DNA of 64,000 bases from NCBI RefSeq assembly GCF_945956965.1, contig NZ_CAMFJS010000016.1, positions 44,066 through 108,065 of the forward strand, given 5' to 3'. Shown one piece after another: positions 35,273 through 43,115 of the stretch. Position 1 is the stretch's first letter, and each line of letters opens with the position of its first letter. The position numbers and the translations under genes were made by a program. Under the pieces are notes generated by a model that saw only the letters and a program-made list of their open reading frames with translations, did not search any database and was not told the DNA's origin. Origin of the DNA: an uncultured Roseateles sp. GTDB taxonomy: Bacteria; Pseudomonadota; Gammaproteobacteria; Burkholderiales; Burkholderiaceae_C.

Positions 35273-35282
35273 GGCTGCTGAT

Positions 35283-35312
35283 GCGCGGGCTGCGTTGAGC
35301 CAAGGCCCGCGC
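35283..35312. terminator. GC-rich hairpin between convergent genes
   Basis: GCGCGGGC and GCCCGCGC form a perfect 8-bp stem around a 14-nt loop, between the pfkB-type kinase and the end of the detoxification operon. There is no T-run, so termination is only suggested. Confidence 0.3.
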
Positions 35313-35333
35313 GGGGTACGGCGCGCGCTGAAA

Positions 35334-36014
35334 TCAGCCCAAGCGCTTGAGCAAAGCCTGCGCAACGGGTTCAGAAGACGCCGGGTTTTGACCGGTAATC
35401 AGCAGCCCATCGCTGACCACATAAGGCTGCCAGTCGGCCACCTTGGAATAGACGCCGCCGTTTTGGGTGAGCATGTCTTCAACCAAAAAGGGCACGACGT
35501 TTGTCAGGCCGACGGCTTCTTCTTCGGTGTTGGTGAAGCCTGTCACCTGCTTGCCTGCCACCACCGAGGCGCCGGTGGGCGTTTTGGGGTGACGCAGCAC
35601 GCCTGGCGCATGGCAGACGGCGGCCACGGGTTTGCCGGCCTTGAGCATGTTTTCAATCAGGGCGATGGAGCTGGCGTCCTCGGCCAAATCCCACAGCGGG
35701 CCGTGGCCGCCGGGGTAGAACACGGCGTCGAAATCAGCGGCCGCCATATCTTTCAATGTGAGCGTGCTGGCCAGCACGGCCTGGGCGGCGGGGTCGGCCT
35801 TGAAGCGCAGCGTGGCTTCGGTTTGCGATGCGGGGTCATCGCTCTTGGGGTCCAGCGGCGGCTGGCCGCCCAGGGGCGAGGCCAGGGTGATGTGGGCGCC
35901 AGCGTCCTTGAAGGCGTAGTAGGGTGCTGCGAATTCTTCCAGCCAGAAGCCGGTCTTGGCGCCGGTGTTGCCGAGTTGGTCGTGAGAAGTCAGCACCATC
36001 AAAATCTTTTTCAT
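35334..36014 (-). CDS. DJ-1/PfpI-family protein (type 1 glutamine amidotransferase-like, Hsp31/glyoxalase III-like)
   Basis: This is a 226 aa protein of the Hsp31/DJ-1 group. The reactive Cys134 lies in AAVCHAPGVL followed by His, and the conserved acidic residue is in TGFWLEEFAAPY (Glu26/27). GHGPLWDL completes the pocket. Relatives act as glyoxalase III or protein/nucleotide deglycases, clearing methylglyoxal and glyoxal damage. The start follows CAGGAAAAGAC on the minus strand. It is the last gene of the nemR-yqhD-curA-DJ-1 cluster, 78 bp after the curA-like gene, which fits a role against reactive aldehydes. It could instead be a chaperone-type member. Confidence 0.88.
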   Translation of the reverse strand: MKKILMVLTSHDQLGNTGAKTGFWLEEFAAPYYAFKDAGAHITLASPLGGQPPLDPKSDDPASQTEATLRFKADPAAQAVLASTLTLKDMAAADFDAVFYPGGHGPLWDLAEDASSIALIENMLKAGKPVAAVCHAPGVLRHPKTPTGASVVAGKQVTGFTNTEEEAVGLTNVVPFLVEDMLTQNGGVYSKVADWQPYVVSDGLLITGQNPASSEPVAQALLKRLG

Positions 36015-36092
36015 GTCTTTTCCTGAGTCGAGGTGAAGTGAGCGACCTGCCGTCGCCCACTGAAGTCGCGAATTGAATTCACGAAGCGGTCT

Positions 36093-37127
36093 TTAGTCTT
36101 TGGCGACGCGCACGATCAACTTGCCGAAGTTCTTGCCTTCGAGCAGGCCGATGAAGGCTTGCGGGGCGTTCTCCAGGCCGTCGACGATGTCTTCCCGGAA
36201 CTTGATCTTGCCCTGCGCCAACCATTGGCCCATGTCTTTGGCGAACTCGGGATAGCGGTGGCCGTAGTCGTCAAAAATGATGAAGCCTTGCATGCGGATG
36301 CGCTTGGTCAGCAGGGTGCGCATCAGCAGCGACGAGCGGTCAGGGCCGGCCGGCAAGGCGGTGGCGTTGTACTGCGCAATCAGGCCGCAAACCGGCACGC
36401 GGGCACCGGTGTTGAGCAGGGGCAGGACGGCATCAAACACCTTGCCGCCAACGTTTTCAAAATACACATCGATGCCTGTCGGGCAGGCCGCAGCGAGCAA
36501 GGCGGGCAGATCGGGGCTGTGGTGGTCGATGCAGGCGTCGAAGCCCAACTCTTCCACGGCAGCGCGGCATTTGTCGGCGCCGCCGGCAATGCCCACCACG
36601 CGGCAACCCTTGAGCTTGGCGATTTGCCCGACGACCGAGCCCACCGCGCCGGTGGCGGCGGCCACCACCACGGTCTCGCCGGCCTTGGGTGCGCCGATGT
36701 CCAGCAAACCCATGTAGGCGGTGAAGCCGGGCATGCCCATCACGCCCAGGGCGTAAGACAGCGGGCCCAGCTTGGGGTCCAACGGGGTCAGGCCATTGCC
36801 GTTGGAAACGGCATAGTCTTGCCAGCCCGCAAAGCCCAGCACCCAGTCGCCCACGGCGAACTTGGGGTTGTTCGATTGCTCTACGCGGCTGACGGTGGCG
36901 CCCACCATGGGATCGCCCAAGTTCACGGCAGCGGCGTAGCTGGCGGCATCACTCATGCGGCCGCGCATATAGGGGTCCAGCGACAGATACACGGTGCGCA
37001 GCAGCACTTCGCCGGGGCCGGGGCTGGGCACCGCCGTGCTGGCCAGGTTGAAGTCAGCGGCGGTGGGGGCTCCCACGGGGCGGGCGGCCAGTTGAATTTG
37101 GCGGTTATGGCTGGTGGTTTGAGTCAT
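36093..37127 (-). CDS. curA: NADPH-dependent reductase, CurA/PTGR type
   Basis: This is a 344 aa zinc-free medium-chain reductase that saturates the double bond of enones and enals using NADPH. It resembles E. coli CurA along its length: VYLSLDPYMRGRMSD, LGMPGFTAYMGLLDIG-type segment (GVMGMPGFTAYMGLLDIG), FENVGGKVFDAVLPLLN and GLENAPQAFIGLLEGKNFGK. The nucleotide-binding motif is AAATGAVGSVVGQIAKLKG. It lies 35 bp after the yqhD-like gene, so the two are cotranscribed. The context with an aldehyde reductase and a NemR-type repressor points to detoxification of alpha,beta-unsaturated electrophiles. Confidence 0.92.
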   Translation of the reverse strand: MTQTTSHNRQIQLAARPVGAPTAADFNLASTAVPSPGPGEVLLRTVYLSLDPYMRGRMSDAASYAAAVNLGDPMVGATVSRVEQSNNPKFAVGDWVLGFAGWQDYAVSNGNGLTPLDPKLGPLSYALGVMGMPGFTAYMGLLDIGAPKAGETVVVAAATGAVGSVVGQIAKLKGCRVVGIAGGADKCRAAVEELGFDACIDHHSPDLPALLAAACPTGIDVYFENVGGKVFDAVLPLLNTGARVPVCGLIAQYNATALPAGPDRSSLLMRTLLTKRIRMQGFIIFDDYGHRYPEFAKDMGQWLAQGKIKFREDIVDGLENAPQAFIGLLEGKNFGKLIVRVAKD

Positions 37128-37162
37128 GTGATGGCCTTTGAAAAAAGCGTGTCGGAGAAGGC

Positions 37163-38323
37163 TTAAAGCGCGGCGTTAAGAATGCGGCGGCTGATGTCCA
37201 GACTCAGGTCGCGGTGCTCGCTGAGCTGCGTCATGCCATGCGCTTCGAGCTGGCGGATGACGACGTCGATCACCTCCGCTCCCAGGCCGTAATCTTTCAG
37301 ACGAGTGGGAATGCCCATGGCCTCGAAGAAGGCGCGGGTCTTGGCGATGGCGGCGCTGACGCGCTCCTCTTCACTGCCGGTGGTGATGCCCCACACCCGC
37401 TCGCCGTACCGCAGCAGCTTGGCGTGCTTTTGCGTGCGGCGCTCTTCCAGCAGGGCGGGCAAGACGATGGCCAGGGTGCGGGCATGGTCGATGTTGTGCA
37501 GGGCGGTCAGCTCGTGGCCAATCATGTGCGTGGCCCAGTCCTGTGGCACGCCGGCGCCGATCAGGCCGTTCAGGGCCAGGGTGGCGGTCCACATCAGGTT
37601 GGCGCGGTCGTCGTAGACGGGGCTGGGTGCGCTCAGCAAGCGCGGGCCGATCTCGATCAGCGTCTGCAGCAGGCCTTCGGCGAAGCGGTCTTGCACCGCG
37701 GCATTGACGGGGTAGGTCAGGTATTGCTCGATGGTGTGAACAAAGGCATCCACCACGCCGTTGGCGATTTGCGCGGGCGGCAGGGTGTAGGTCTTGCTCG
37801 GGTCCAGCACCGAGAACAGCGGGAACACCTTGGGGCTGCGGAAGGGGCGTTTGGCGCCGATGTCACGGCGGGTGATCACCGCGCCCTCGTTCATCTCCGA
37901 GCCGGTGGCCGGCAGCGTCAGCACGGTGCCGAAGGGTAGCGCTTGGGTGACCTTGCTGCCCCAACTGGTCAAGATGGTCCAGGGATCACCGTCGAACAGG
38001 GCGGCCGCGGCGATGAATTTGGTGGCGTCGATGACCGAGCCGCCGCCCACGGCCAGCAAGAAATCAAAGCCGCCCTCGCGGACTTGTTGCACTGCCGTCA
38101 TCGCGGTCTCAAAGCTGGGGTTGGGCTCAATGCCGCTGAAGGTGCTGTGCTGGCGCGTGCCCAGGGCTTCGCGTACCTCGCCCAGCGTGCCGGTCTTCTC
38201 GGCGCTGGCGCCGCCGACCACGATCAGCACCCGAGCATTGGCGGGCACCAGCTTGGCGAGATCGGCAATGCGGCCCTGGCCGAAAACGATGCGGGTGGGG
38301 TTGTGATAGTCAAAGTTCAGCAT
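37163..38323 (-). CDS. yqhD: Iron-containing alcohol dehydrogenase, YqhD-type aldehyde reductase
   Basis: This is a 386 aa NADPH-dependent aldehyde reductase. MLNFDYHNPTRIVFGQGRIA, AVGGGSVIDATKF and LPATGSEMNEGAVITRRD are hallmarks of the YqhD group. Metal ligands Asp192 and His196 (NGVVDAFVHTIEQ) and the later histidines (WATHMIGHELTALHNIDHA) are intact. The ATG at 38323, with GAGGACATC before it, matches the family length; a 19-codon longer frame is rejected. The family reduces methylglyoxal, glyoxal, acrolein and lipid-derived aldehydes. A NemR-type operator lies 46 bp upstream. Confidence 0.93.
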   Translation of the reverse strand: MLNFDYHNPTRIVFGQGRIADLAKLVPANARVLIVVGGASAEKTGTLGEVREALGTRQHSTFSGIEPNPSFETAMTAVQQVREGGFDFLLAVGGGSVIDATKFIAAAALFDGDPWTILTSWGSKVTQALPFGTVLTLPATGSEMNEGAVITRRDIGAKRPFRSPKVFPLFSVLDPSKTYTLPPAQIANGVVDAFVHTIEQYLTYPVNAAVQDRFAEGLLQTLIEIGPRLLSAPSPVYDDRANLMWTATLALNGLIGAGVPQDWATHMIGHELTALHNIDHARTLAIVLPALLEERRTQKHAKLLRYGERVWGITTGSEEERVSAAIAKTRAFFEAMGIPTRLKDYGLGAEVIDVVIRQLEAHGMTQLSEHRDLSLDISRRILNAAL

Positions 38324-38368
38324 GATGTCCTCGGGAGAGAGTGAAAAAGTACTTGCAAATGATTCAAA

Positions 38369-38384
38369 TAGACCGGTCAACTAG
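38369..38384 (-). promoter_or_regulatory. Operator upstream of yqhD, matching the nemR operator
   Basis: On the plus strand it reads TAGACCGGTCAACTAG. Eleven of the first sixteen positions, including TAGACC-GTC and CTAG, are shared with the site before nemR. GACCGGTC is a perfect 8-bp palindrome. On the minus strand it contains a -35-like TTGACC, so repressor binding would block the yqhD promoter. Confidence 0.7.
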
Positions 38385-38482
38385 AAAAATAAAAGACCCT
38401 GAGATCAGGCCCGAAAGCCTTTGAAAACCTTGAGTCCTTGTGCCCCTTTTGCGCGGCAGCGCCTTTGGGGGGGCCTTGCTGT

Positions 38483-39103
38483 TTATGCCTTGGCGGGAGA
38501 CAACATCAGTTCGGTGCTGCGCAGCGCGTGCTCAAACGGGCTACCGTCGCGGCGCAGTTTGGCCAGCAAGCTGGCGCCTAGCCAAAGTTGGTAAAGCGTC
38601 AAAGCGGTATCGCTCGCGTTCAAGCCAGCGGCGACCGAGCCGTCTTGGCGCGCCTCATCCAGGCACTGAGCGAGGCGCTGGACCACGCGGTCCGTGCCCT
38701 CACGCAAGGTGAGTCGCATCGCTTCCGAGATATCCGCCACTTCGGCGCTGAGCTTGACGATCAGGCATTTGGCGCCCGCTGGCGCCTGCGCGCAATCGCC
38801 GTCGGCAATACCGCATTGGCTGAAGTTCCAGTAAGACCAGTAGCGCATCAAGCGCACGCGGGCCGTGCTGCCATCGGCCTTGAGCAAGCTGTCCAGCCGA
38901 GCCAGGTAGTCCTCGATATAGCGCTTGAGCAGTTCTTCGCCGAAGCGCTCTTTGGAGCTGAAGTAGTGATAGAACGAGCCCTTGGGCACATTGGCCACCG
39001 ACAGGATTTCCGCCAGGCCCACGCCCACGAATCCCTTGCTGGCGATCAAGCGCTCGCCGCAGTTGAGGATGTGGTCTTTGGTTGCTGAGTGCTCGTTTGC
39101 CAT
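38483..39103 (-). CDS. nemR: TetR-family repressor, NemR orthologue (redox/electrophile sensor)
   Basis: This is a 206 aa TetR-type regulator. The helix-turn-helix region SKGFVGVGLAEILSVANVPK with GSFYHYFSSKERFGEELL, the KCLIVKLSAEVADISEAMR segment and LYQLWLGASLLAKL match E. coli NemR closely. Cys113 in AKCLIVKL aligns with the redox-active Cys106 of NemR, which senses hypochlorite, methylglyoxal and quinones; Cys97 and Cys104 are nearby. The ATG at 39103 is used; six extra codons upstream are unlikely. One operator lies 20 bp upstream (autoregulation) and one before yqhD. Here NemR controls yqhD/curA/DJ-1 genes rather than nemA-gloA. Confidence 0.9.
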   Translation of the reverse strand: MANEHSATKDHILNCGERLIASKGFVGVGLAEILSVANVPKGSFYHYFSSKERFGEELLKRYIEDYLARLDSLLKADGSTARVRLMRYWSYWNFSQCGIADGDCAQAPAGAKCLIVKLSAEVADISEAMRLTLREGTDRVVQRLAQCLDEARQDGSVAAGLNASDTALTLYQLWLGASLLAKLRRDGSPFEHALRSTELMLSPAKA

Positions 39104-39109
39104 GCCGCA

Positions 39110-39115
39110 ATCATC
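39110..39115 (-). promoter_or_regulatory. Candidate -10 (GATGAT) for leaderless nemR mRNA
   Basis: GATGAT ends 6 nt before the nemR ATG (spacer TGCGGC, no Shine-Dalgarno). Predicted transcription start is the A of the ATG. The operator at 39123-39138 covers the expected -35/spacer region. Confidence 0.45.
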
Positions 39116-39122
39116 GCGCAAA

Positions 39123-39138
39123 TAGACCAGTCGTCTAG
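39123..39138 (-). promoter_or_regulatory. nemR operator
   Basis: TAGAC-N5-GTCTA is a perfect inverted repeat (plus strand TAGACCAGTCGTCTAG), placed to overlap the nemR promoter. The yqhD site at 38369-38384 is a near copy. Confidence 0.72.
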
Positions 39139-39271
39139 TTGCCTTGCCGAATTACCCGAGCGGAGCGCTGGGTCTTTTGCTGCAGGCGGATGGTGCTGTT
39201 GACATTGGCGGCGGCCGAGGCTGGTCGTCGGCCGTGCAGGCGCAGGCTGGGGTGGTGATGGCGCCGCCGGC

Positions 39272-40648
39272 TCAGTACTGATCGCCGAAGGCAAAGATGG
39301 GCTTGCGGTTCTGCCAGCGCCCTTCGGTGAAGTCGGGGAAGGGCAGGGTTTTGAAGCCCTCGGCAATCGACTGCTCGGAGAGCGGCGTGATGGCGCTCCA
39401 GGCCACCGCATCGTAGACGTCGATGGGCATGGGCGCTTGCGCTTTCAGCGCCTCGACAAAGGCGTGCACTACAAAGAAGTCCATGCCACCATGGCCGGCG
39501 CCCTCGGCCGTGGCCGCGTACTTCTTCCACAGCGGATGATCGAACTTGTCCTGATAGGCCTGGAAGTCTTCCCAGGCATGCGGCATGCTGACGCCCTCGA
39601 TGTGGACCGAGCGATTGAGGTCCATCCAGATCCCGTCGGTGCCCTGGACCCGAAAACCCAAGGAGTAGGGGCGCGGCAGCGAGGTGTCATGCTGCAGCAG
39701 AATCGTCTCGCCGTTCTGGCAGGCCAGGGTGGTGGTCACCACATCGCCCAGCTGATAGCTCTGCTTGGCATTGGGGTGATCCTTGGCGCCCATCTTCTTG
39801 CCCACATAGTCCTGCAGGCCACGCGCTTTGCTGGCGAAGCTATTGATGTGGGTGAAGCGGTTGCCGCGGTGGATATTGGTGAACATCGCGCAGGGGCCGA
39901 TGCCATGGCTGGGATAAAGCTCGCCATTGCGCTGCACCGAATGCTGGGTGCGCCAGCGCGCCTCGGACCAAGCCTTGGCGCCGCTCTCGACCCCGCCGCC
40001 ATAAGGCTTGGCCGGGTCACCGGAGTTGAACTTCACGGCCCGCAAATCATGCTGGTAGCCGCCTTGCAAATGCACCAGCTCACCGAACATGCCGGCGCGC
40101 ACCATCTGCAGCACCGCCATCACATCGCGCCGGTAGCAGACGTTTTCCAGCAGCATATAGGGCGTGCCCGTGCGCTGCTGGGTGCGCAGCACATCCCAGT
40201 GGTCTTGAAGGCTGATGCCGGCCACCACCTCGCAGCCCACCGCAATCTTGGCGTTCATCGCGTCAATCGCCATCGGCGCATGCAGCTCCCAAGGCGTGGC
40301 GATGATGACGCCGTCCAGGTCTTTGCTCTCCAGCAGGGCCCGGTAGGCGAACGCATCGCCGCGCTCACCGTAGATGCGCGGTTGGGGCTTGTTGAAGCTT
40401 TGGCACATGGCAAGGGCACGGCCCAGCATGATGGGCTCGATATCGCACAGGGTCACCACGTCCACGTCCTCGCGCCGCAGCAACTCCTTGAGCAAGACCT
40501 GACCCCGCATGCCGGTGCCGATCAAGCCCAGGCGCAGCCGCCGGCCCTTGCCGCTGGCTTGTGCCCAGACGGGCAGGGTGCTGGCGCCCAGGGTGGTGGC
40601 CAAGCTGGCGCTGGAGGCGCGGAGAAACTGGCGGCGTTGAAGCGTCAT
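39272..40648 (-). CDS. Glycoside hydrolase family 109 protein (NAD-dependent, Tat-exported), alpha-N-acetylgalactosaminidase-like
   Basis: This is a 458 aa protein of the Gfo/Idh/MocA fold. The Tat signal is QRRQFLRASSAS followed by a hydrophobic stretch to PVWAQA. The NAD-binding motif GLIGTGMRGQ is at residues 41-50. Segments TPWELHAPMAIDAMN, MLLENVCYRRDVMAVLQMV, LQGGYQHDLRAVKF and RWRTQHSVQRNGELYPSHG match the GH109 signature rather than ordinary dehydrogenases. Characterised GH109 enzymes remove alpha-linked GalNAc with NAD as cofactor. Substrate here is not known. The gene is transcribed toward nemR but ends 168 bp before it and has its own context; no sugar transporter adjoins it. Confidence 0.85.
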   Translation of the reverse strand: MTLQRRQFLRASSASLATTLGASTLPVWAQASGKGRRLRLGLIGTGMRGQVLLKELLRREDVDVVTLCDIEPIMLGRALAMCQSFNKPQPRIYGERGDAFAYRALLESKDLDGVIIATPWELHAPMAIDAMNAKIAVGCEVVAGISLQDHWDVLRTQQRTGTPYMLLENVCYRRDVMAVLQMVRAGMFGELVHLQGGYQHDLRAVKFNSGDPAKPYGGGVESGAKAWSEARWRTQHSVQRNGELYPSHGIGPCAMFTNIHRGNRFTHINSFASKARGLQDYVGKKMGAKDHPNAKQSYQLGDVVTTTLACQNGETILLQHDTSLPRPYSLGFRVQGTDGIWMDLNRSVHIEGVSMPHAWEDFQAYQDKFDHPLWKKYAATAEGAGHGGMDFFVVHAFVEALKAQAPMPIDVYDAVAWSAITPLSEQSIAEGFKTLPFPDFTEGRWQNRKPIFAFGDQY

Positions 40649-40679
40649 GGTCTTGCTCGCGTGGGAGGCAGGGAGGTGT

Positions 40680-41738
40680 TTACTCGTCGAACAGGCTACC
40701 GGCCGCCTTTGGCGGCGTCACGCCCAGATGCTTGAAGGCCGCCAGGGTGGCGACGCGGCCGCGCGGCGTGCGCTGCAAATAGCCTTGTTGGATCAGATAG
40801 GGCTCGATCACGTCTTCGATGGTGCCGGCCTCTTCGCCGATGGCGGCGGCCACGTTTTCCAAGCCCACCGGGCCGCCATCGAAGCGGTGCACGATGGCCT
40901 CCAGCAACTTGCGGTCCATCAGGTCAAAGCCTTGCGGGTCCACATCCAGCATGGCCAGGGCTTTGTCCGCCACCGTCTTGCCGATATGGCCGTTGCCCTT
41001 GACCTCGGCATAGTCGCGCACCCGGCGCAGCAAGCGGTTGGCAATGCGCGGTGTGCCGCGCGAGCGGCGGGCAATTTCCAGCGCGCCCATCTCATCAATC
41101 GGCGTGTTCAGCAGCGCGGCCGAGCGGGTGACGATGCGTTGCAACTCGTTGGCGGTGTAGAACTCCAGGCGCGCGACGATGCCGAAGCGGTCGCGCAGCG
41201 GATTGGTCAACATGCCGGCGCGGGTGGTGGCGCCAACCAGGGTGAAGGGCTGCAGATCGAGCTTGATGGAGCGGGCGGCCGGGCCTTCGCCGATCATGAT
41301 GTCGATCTGATAGTCCTCCAGCGCGGGGTACAGAATTTCTTCCACCACCGGCGAGAGGCGGTGAATCTCGTCGATGAAGAGCACATCGTTCTTCTCGAGA
41401 TTGGTCAGGATGGCGGCCAGATCCTTGGGCTTTTCCAGCACCGGGCCCGAGGTCTGGCGCAGGTTCACGCCCAGCTCGGCGGCGATGATGTGGGACAGCG
41501 TGGTCTTACCCAAGCCCGGGGGGCCGAAGAGCAGCACATGGTCCATGGCTTCATCGCGCTTGCGGGCCGCGCCGATAAAAATCTCCAGCTGCTCGCGCGC
41601 CTTGGTCTGGCCCACATACTCGTCCAGCAGCTTGGGCCGCAGGGCGCGCTCAATCGCTTCCTCGCGTGGCGAACTGGGGTTGGCGGCGAGGACCCGCTGC
41701 TGCGGGGCGCTTGCGAAGTCGTCGGTCTGTATGCTCAT
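40680..41738 (-). CDS. ruvB: Holliday junction branch migration ATPase RuvB
   Basis: RuvB (352 aa) is the AAA+ motor that, with RuvA, moves Holliday junctions. Walker A is [12 protein letters not shown] and Walker [10 protein letters not shown]; the sensor region [18 protein letters not shown] and the winged-helix end [17 protein letters not shown] are complete. Its start overlaps the ruvA stop (ATGA), so the pair is coupled. ruvC is not next to it, unlike in E. coli. Confidence 0.98.
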   Translation of the reverse strand: MSIQTDDFASAPQQRVLAANPSSPREEAIERALRPKLLDEYVGQTKAREQLEIFIGAARKRDEAMDHVLLFGPPGLGKTTLSHIIAAELGVNLRQTSGPVLEKPKDLAAILTNLEKNDVLFIDEIHRLSPVVEEILYPALEDYQIDIMIGEGPAARSIKLDLQPFTLVGATTRAGMLTNPLRDRFGIVARLEFYTANELQRIVTRSAALLNTPIDEMGALEIARRSRGTPRIANRLLRRVRDYAEVKGNGHIGKTVADKALAMLDVDPQGFDLMDRKLLEAIVHRFDGGPVGLENVAAAIGEEAGTIEDVIEPYLIQQGYLQRTPRGRVATLAAFKHLGVTPPKAAGSLFDE

Positions 41739-42307
41739 TTGGACAGTGCCCGCAAGGCCAGCTTGATGCCGTCGCTAACGCCCACATCCGGCGGCAGCGC
41801 TTTCAGCGCCAGGCCCGCTTCTTTCTCGCTATAACCCAGGGCGATCAGGGCTTGCAGGATGTCGGCCTGGTTGTCGCTGCCCACGCTGACCGGGCCGCCC
41901 AACTCGGCGCCGAGCTTGCCCTTGAGTTCCAGCAGCAGGCGCTCGGCGGTCTTCTTGCCGATGCCCGGCACTTTGACGAGTCGGCCAAGCTCTTGTTTGG
42001 TGACGGCTTGCGCCAGCTCCGCCACCGACAGGCCCGACAGCAGGCTCAGGGCCATCTTGGGGCCTACGCCGGTGATCTTGATGAGCTGGCGGAAAGTGCC
42101 GCGCTCTTCGCTGCTCAGAAAGCCGAACAGGATTTGCGCATCTTCGCGGACCACGAAATGGGTCAGCAGCGCGACCTTCTCGCCCAGGCCGGGGAGGTTG
42201 TAAAAGGTGCTCATGGGCACGTCGACTTCATAGCCGACGCCCTGCACATCGATGAGAACCTGCGGGGGCGATTTTTCCGCGATGACGCCAGTGAGTCGAC
42301 CGATCAT
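41735..42307 (-). CDS. ruvA: Holliday junction DNA-binding protein RuvA
   Basis: RuvA (190 aa) forms the tetramer that holds the junction square. [20 protein letters not shown] is the OB-fold start, [17 protein letters not shown] and [19 protein letters not shown] are the two helix-hairpin-helix motifs, and [16 protein letters not shown] is in the C-terminal RuvB-binding domain. A GATAAT lies 6 nt before the ATG with no ribosome site, suggesting leaderless expression of the ruvAB pair. Confidence 0.98.
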   Translation of the reverse strand: MIGRLTGVIAEKSPPQVLIDVQGVGYEVDVPMSTFYNLPGLGEKVALLTHFVVREDAQILFGFLSSEERGTFRQLIKITGVGPKMALSLLSGLSVAELAQAVTKQELGRLVKVPGIGKKTAERLLLELKGKLGAELGGPVSVGSDNQADILQALIALGYSEKEAGLALKALPPDVGVSDGIKLALRALSK

Positions 42308-42313
42308 CGGCCC

Positions 42314-42319
42314 ATTATC
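42314..42319 (-). promoter_or_regulatory. Candidate -10 (GATAAT) for leaderless ruvAB mRNA
   Basis: GATAAT on the minus strand is followed by GGGCCG and then the ruvA ATG, giving a start exactly on the A. No convincing -35 was seen. Confidence 0.5.
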
Positions 42320-42330
42320 GGGCCGCCAAA

Positions 42331-42984
42331 TCAGTTGCGGCCGAAGAGGCCCAGCCGCTGCGCTTCGAGTGCGGCTTCGGCCCGCGAGGAGACGTTGAGC
42401 TTGCGATAGATCTGCTTGACGTAGTCCGCAATCGTGTGGCGGGACAGGCCCAGTTGCACGCCGATTTCGGGCAGGGTGTAGCCCTTGGCCACGCGCAGCA
42501 AGACCTCGGTTTCGCGGTCGGTCAGCGAGACCTCGTGCAGCACGGCCGCCACCTGCGGGCGCTTCTGGTTGGCGAAATGTGCGATCACCTTGCGGGCGAT
42601 GGAGGGCGACAGCGGCGGCTCGCCTTGGCTCATGCGCTGCAGTTGTTCAAACAGCAGCTCGCGCGATTGTTCTTTCAGCAGATAGCCAAAAGCACCGGCT
42701 TGCAGGGCGGGGAACAGGTGTTCGTCGTCGTCGTGAATGGTGACGATGACCGATTGCGCCTCGGGCTGACGCTCGCGCAGCGCGGCAATCACGTCCACGC
42801 CCGAGCCATCGGGCAGGCCCAGGTCCAGCAAGGCCAGATTGAAGCGCTGGCTGTTCACCAGGGCCAGGGCGTCCTGCACGCGTGAGCATTCGGTGATTTC
42901 GGCATTGACGAAGACCTGCTTGACCAGGGCTTTGAGCCAAGCACGAATTTCCGGAATGTCTTCCAGCAGAAGGATATGGTCCAT
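42331..42984 (-). CDS. NarL/LuxR-family response regulator
   Basis: This is a 217 aa two-component regulator. The receiver domain (residues 1 to about 120) has the acidic pair in [11 protein letters not shown], the phospho-acceptor Asp in [13 protein letters not shown] and the Lys in YLLKEQSR. The output domain is LuxR-type: [20 protein letters not shown], then [20 protein letters not shown]. The histidine kinase 131 bp upstream on the same strand is the evident partner. Target genes are unknown. Confidence 0.93.
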   Translation of the reverse strand: MDHILLLEDIPEIRAWLKALVKQVFVNAEITECSRVQDALALVNSQRFNLALLDLGLPDGSGVDVIAALRERQPEAQSVIVTIHDDDEHLFPALQAGAFGYLLKEQSRELLFEQLQRMSQGEPPLSPSIARKVIAHFANQKRPQVAAVLHEVSLTDRETEVLLRVAKGYTLPEIGVQLGLSRHTIADYVKQIYRKLNVSSRAEAALEAQRLGLFGRN

Positions 42985-43115
42985 GGTCTTGTGATTTTCC
43001 CAGTAGTAGGTCGCTGAAGCGGCGCGCGACGCGCAGCCGCCCGGCAGGCTAGCTGCTCAACGGTAAGGCTTTATCGGCTCACTGCCAAGGGCAATGAAGC
43101 CGGCTCAGGGCATTT

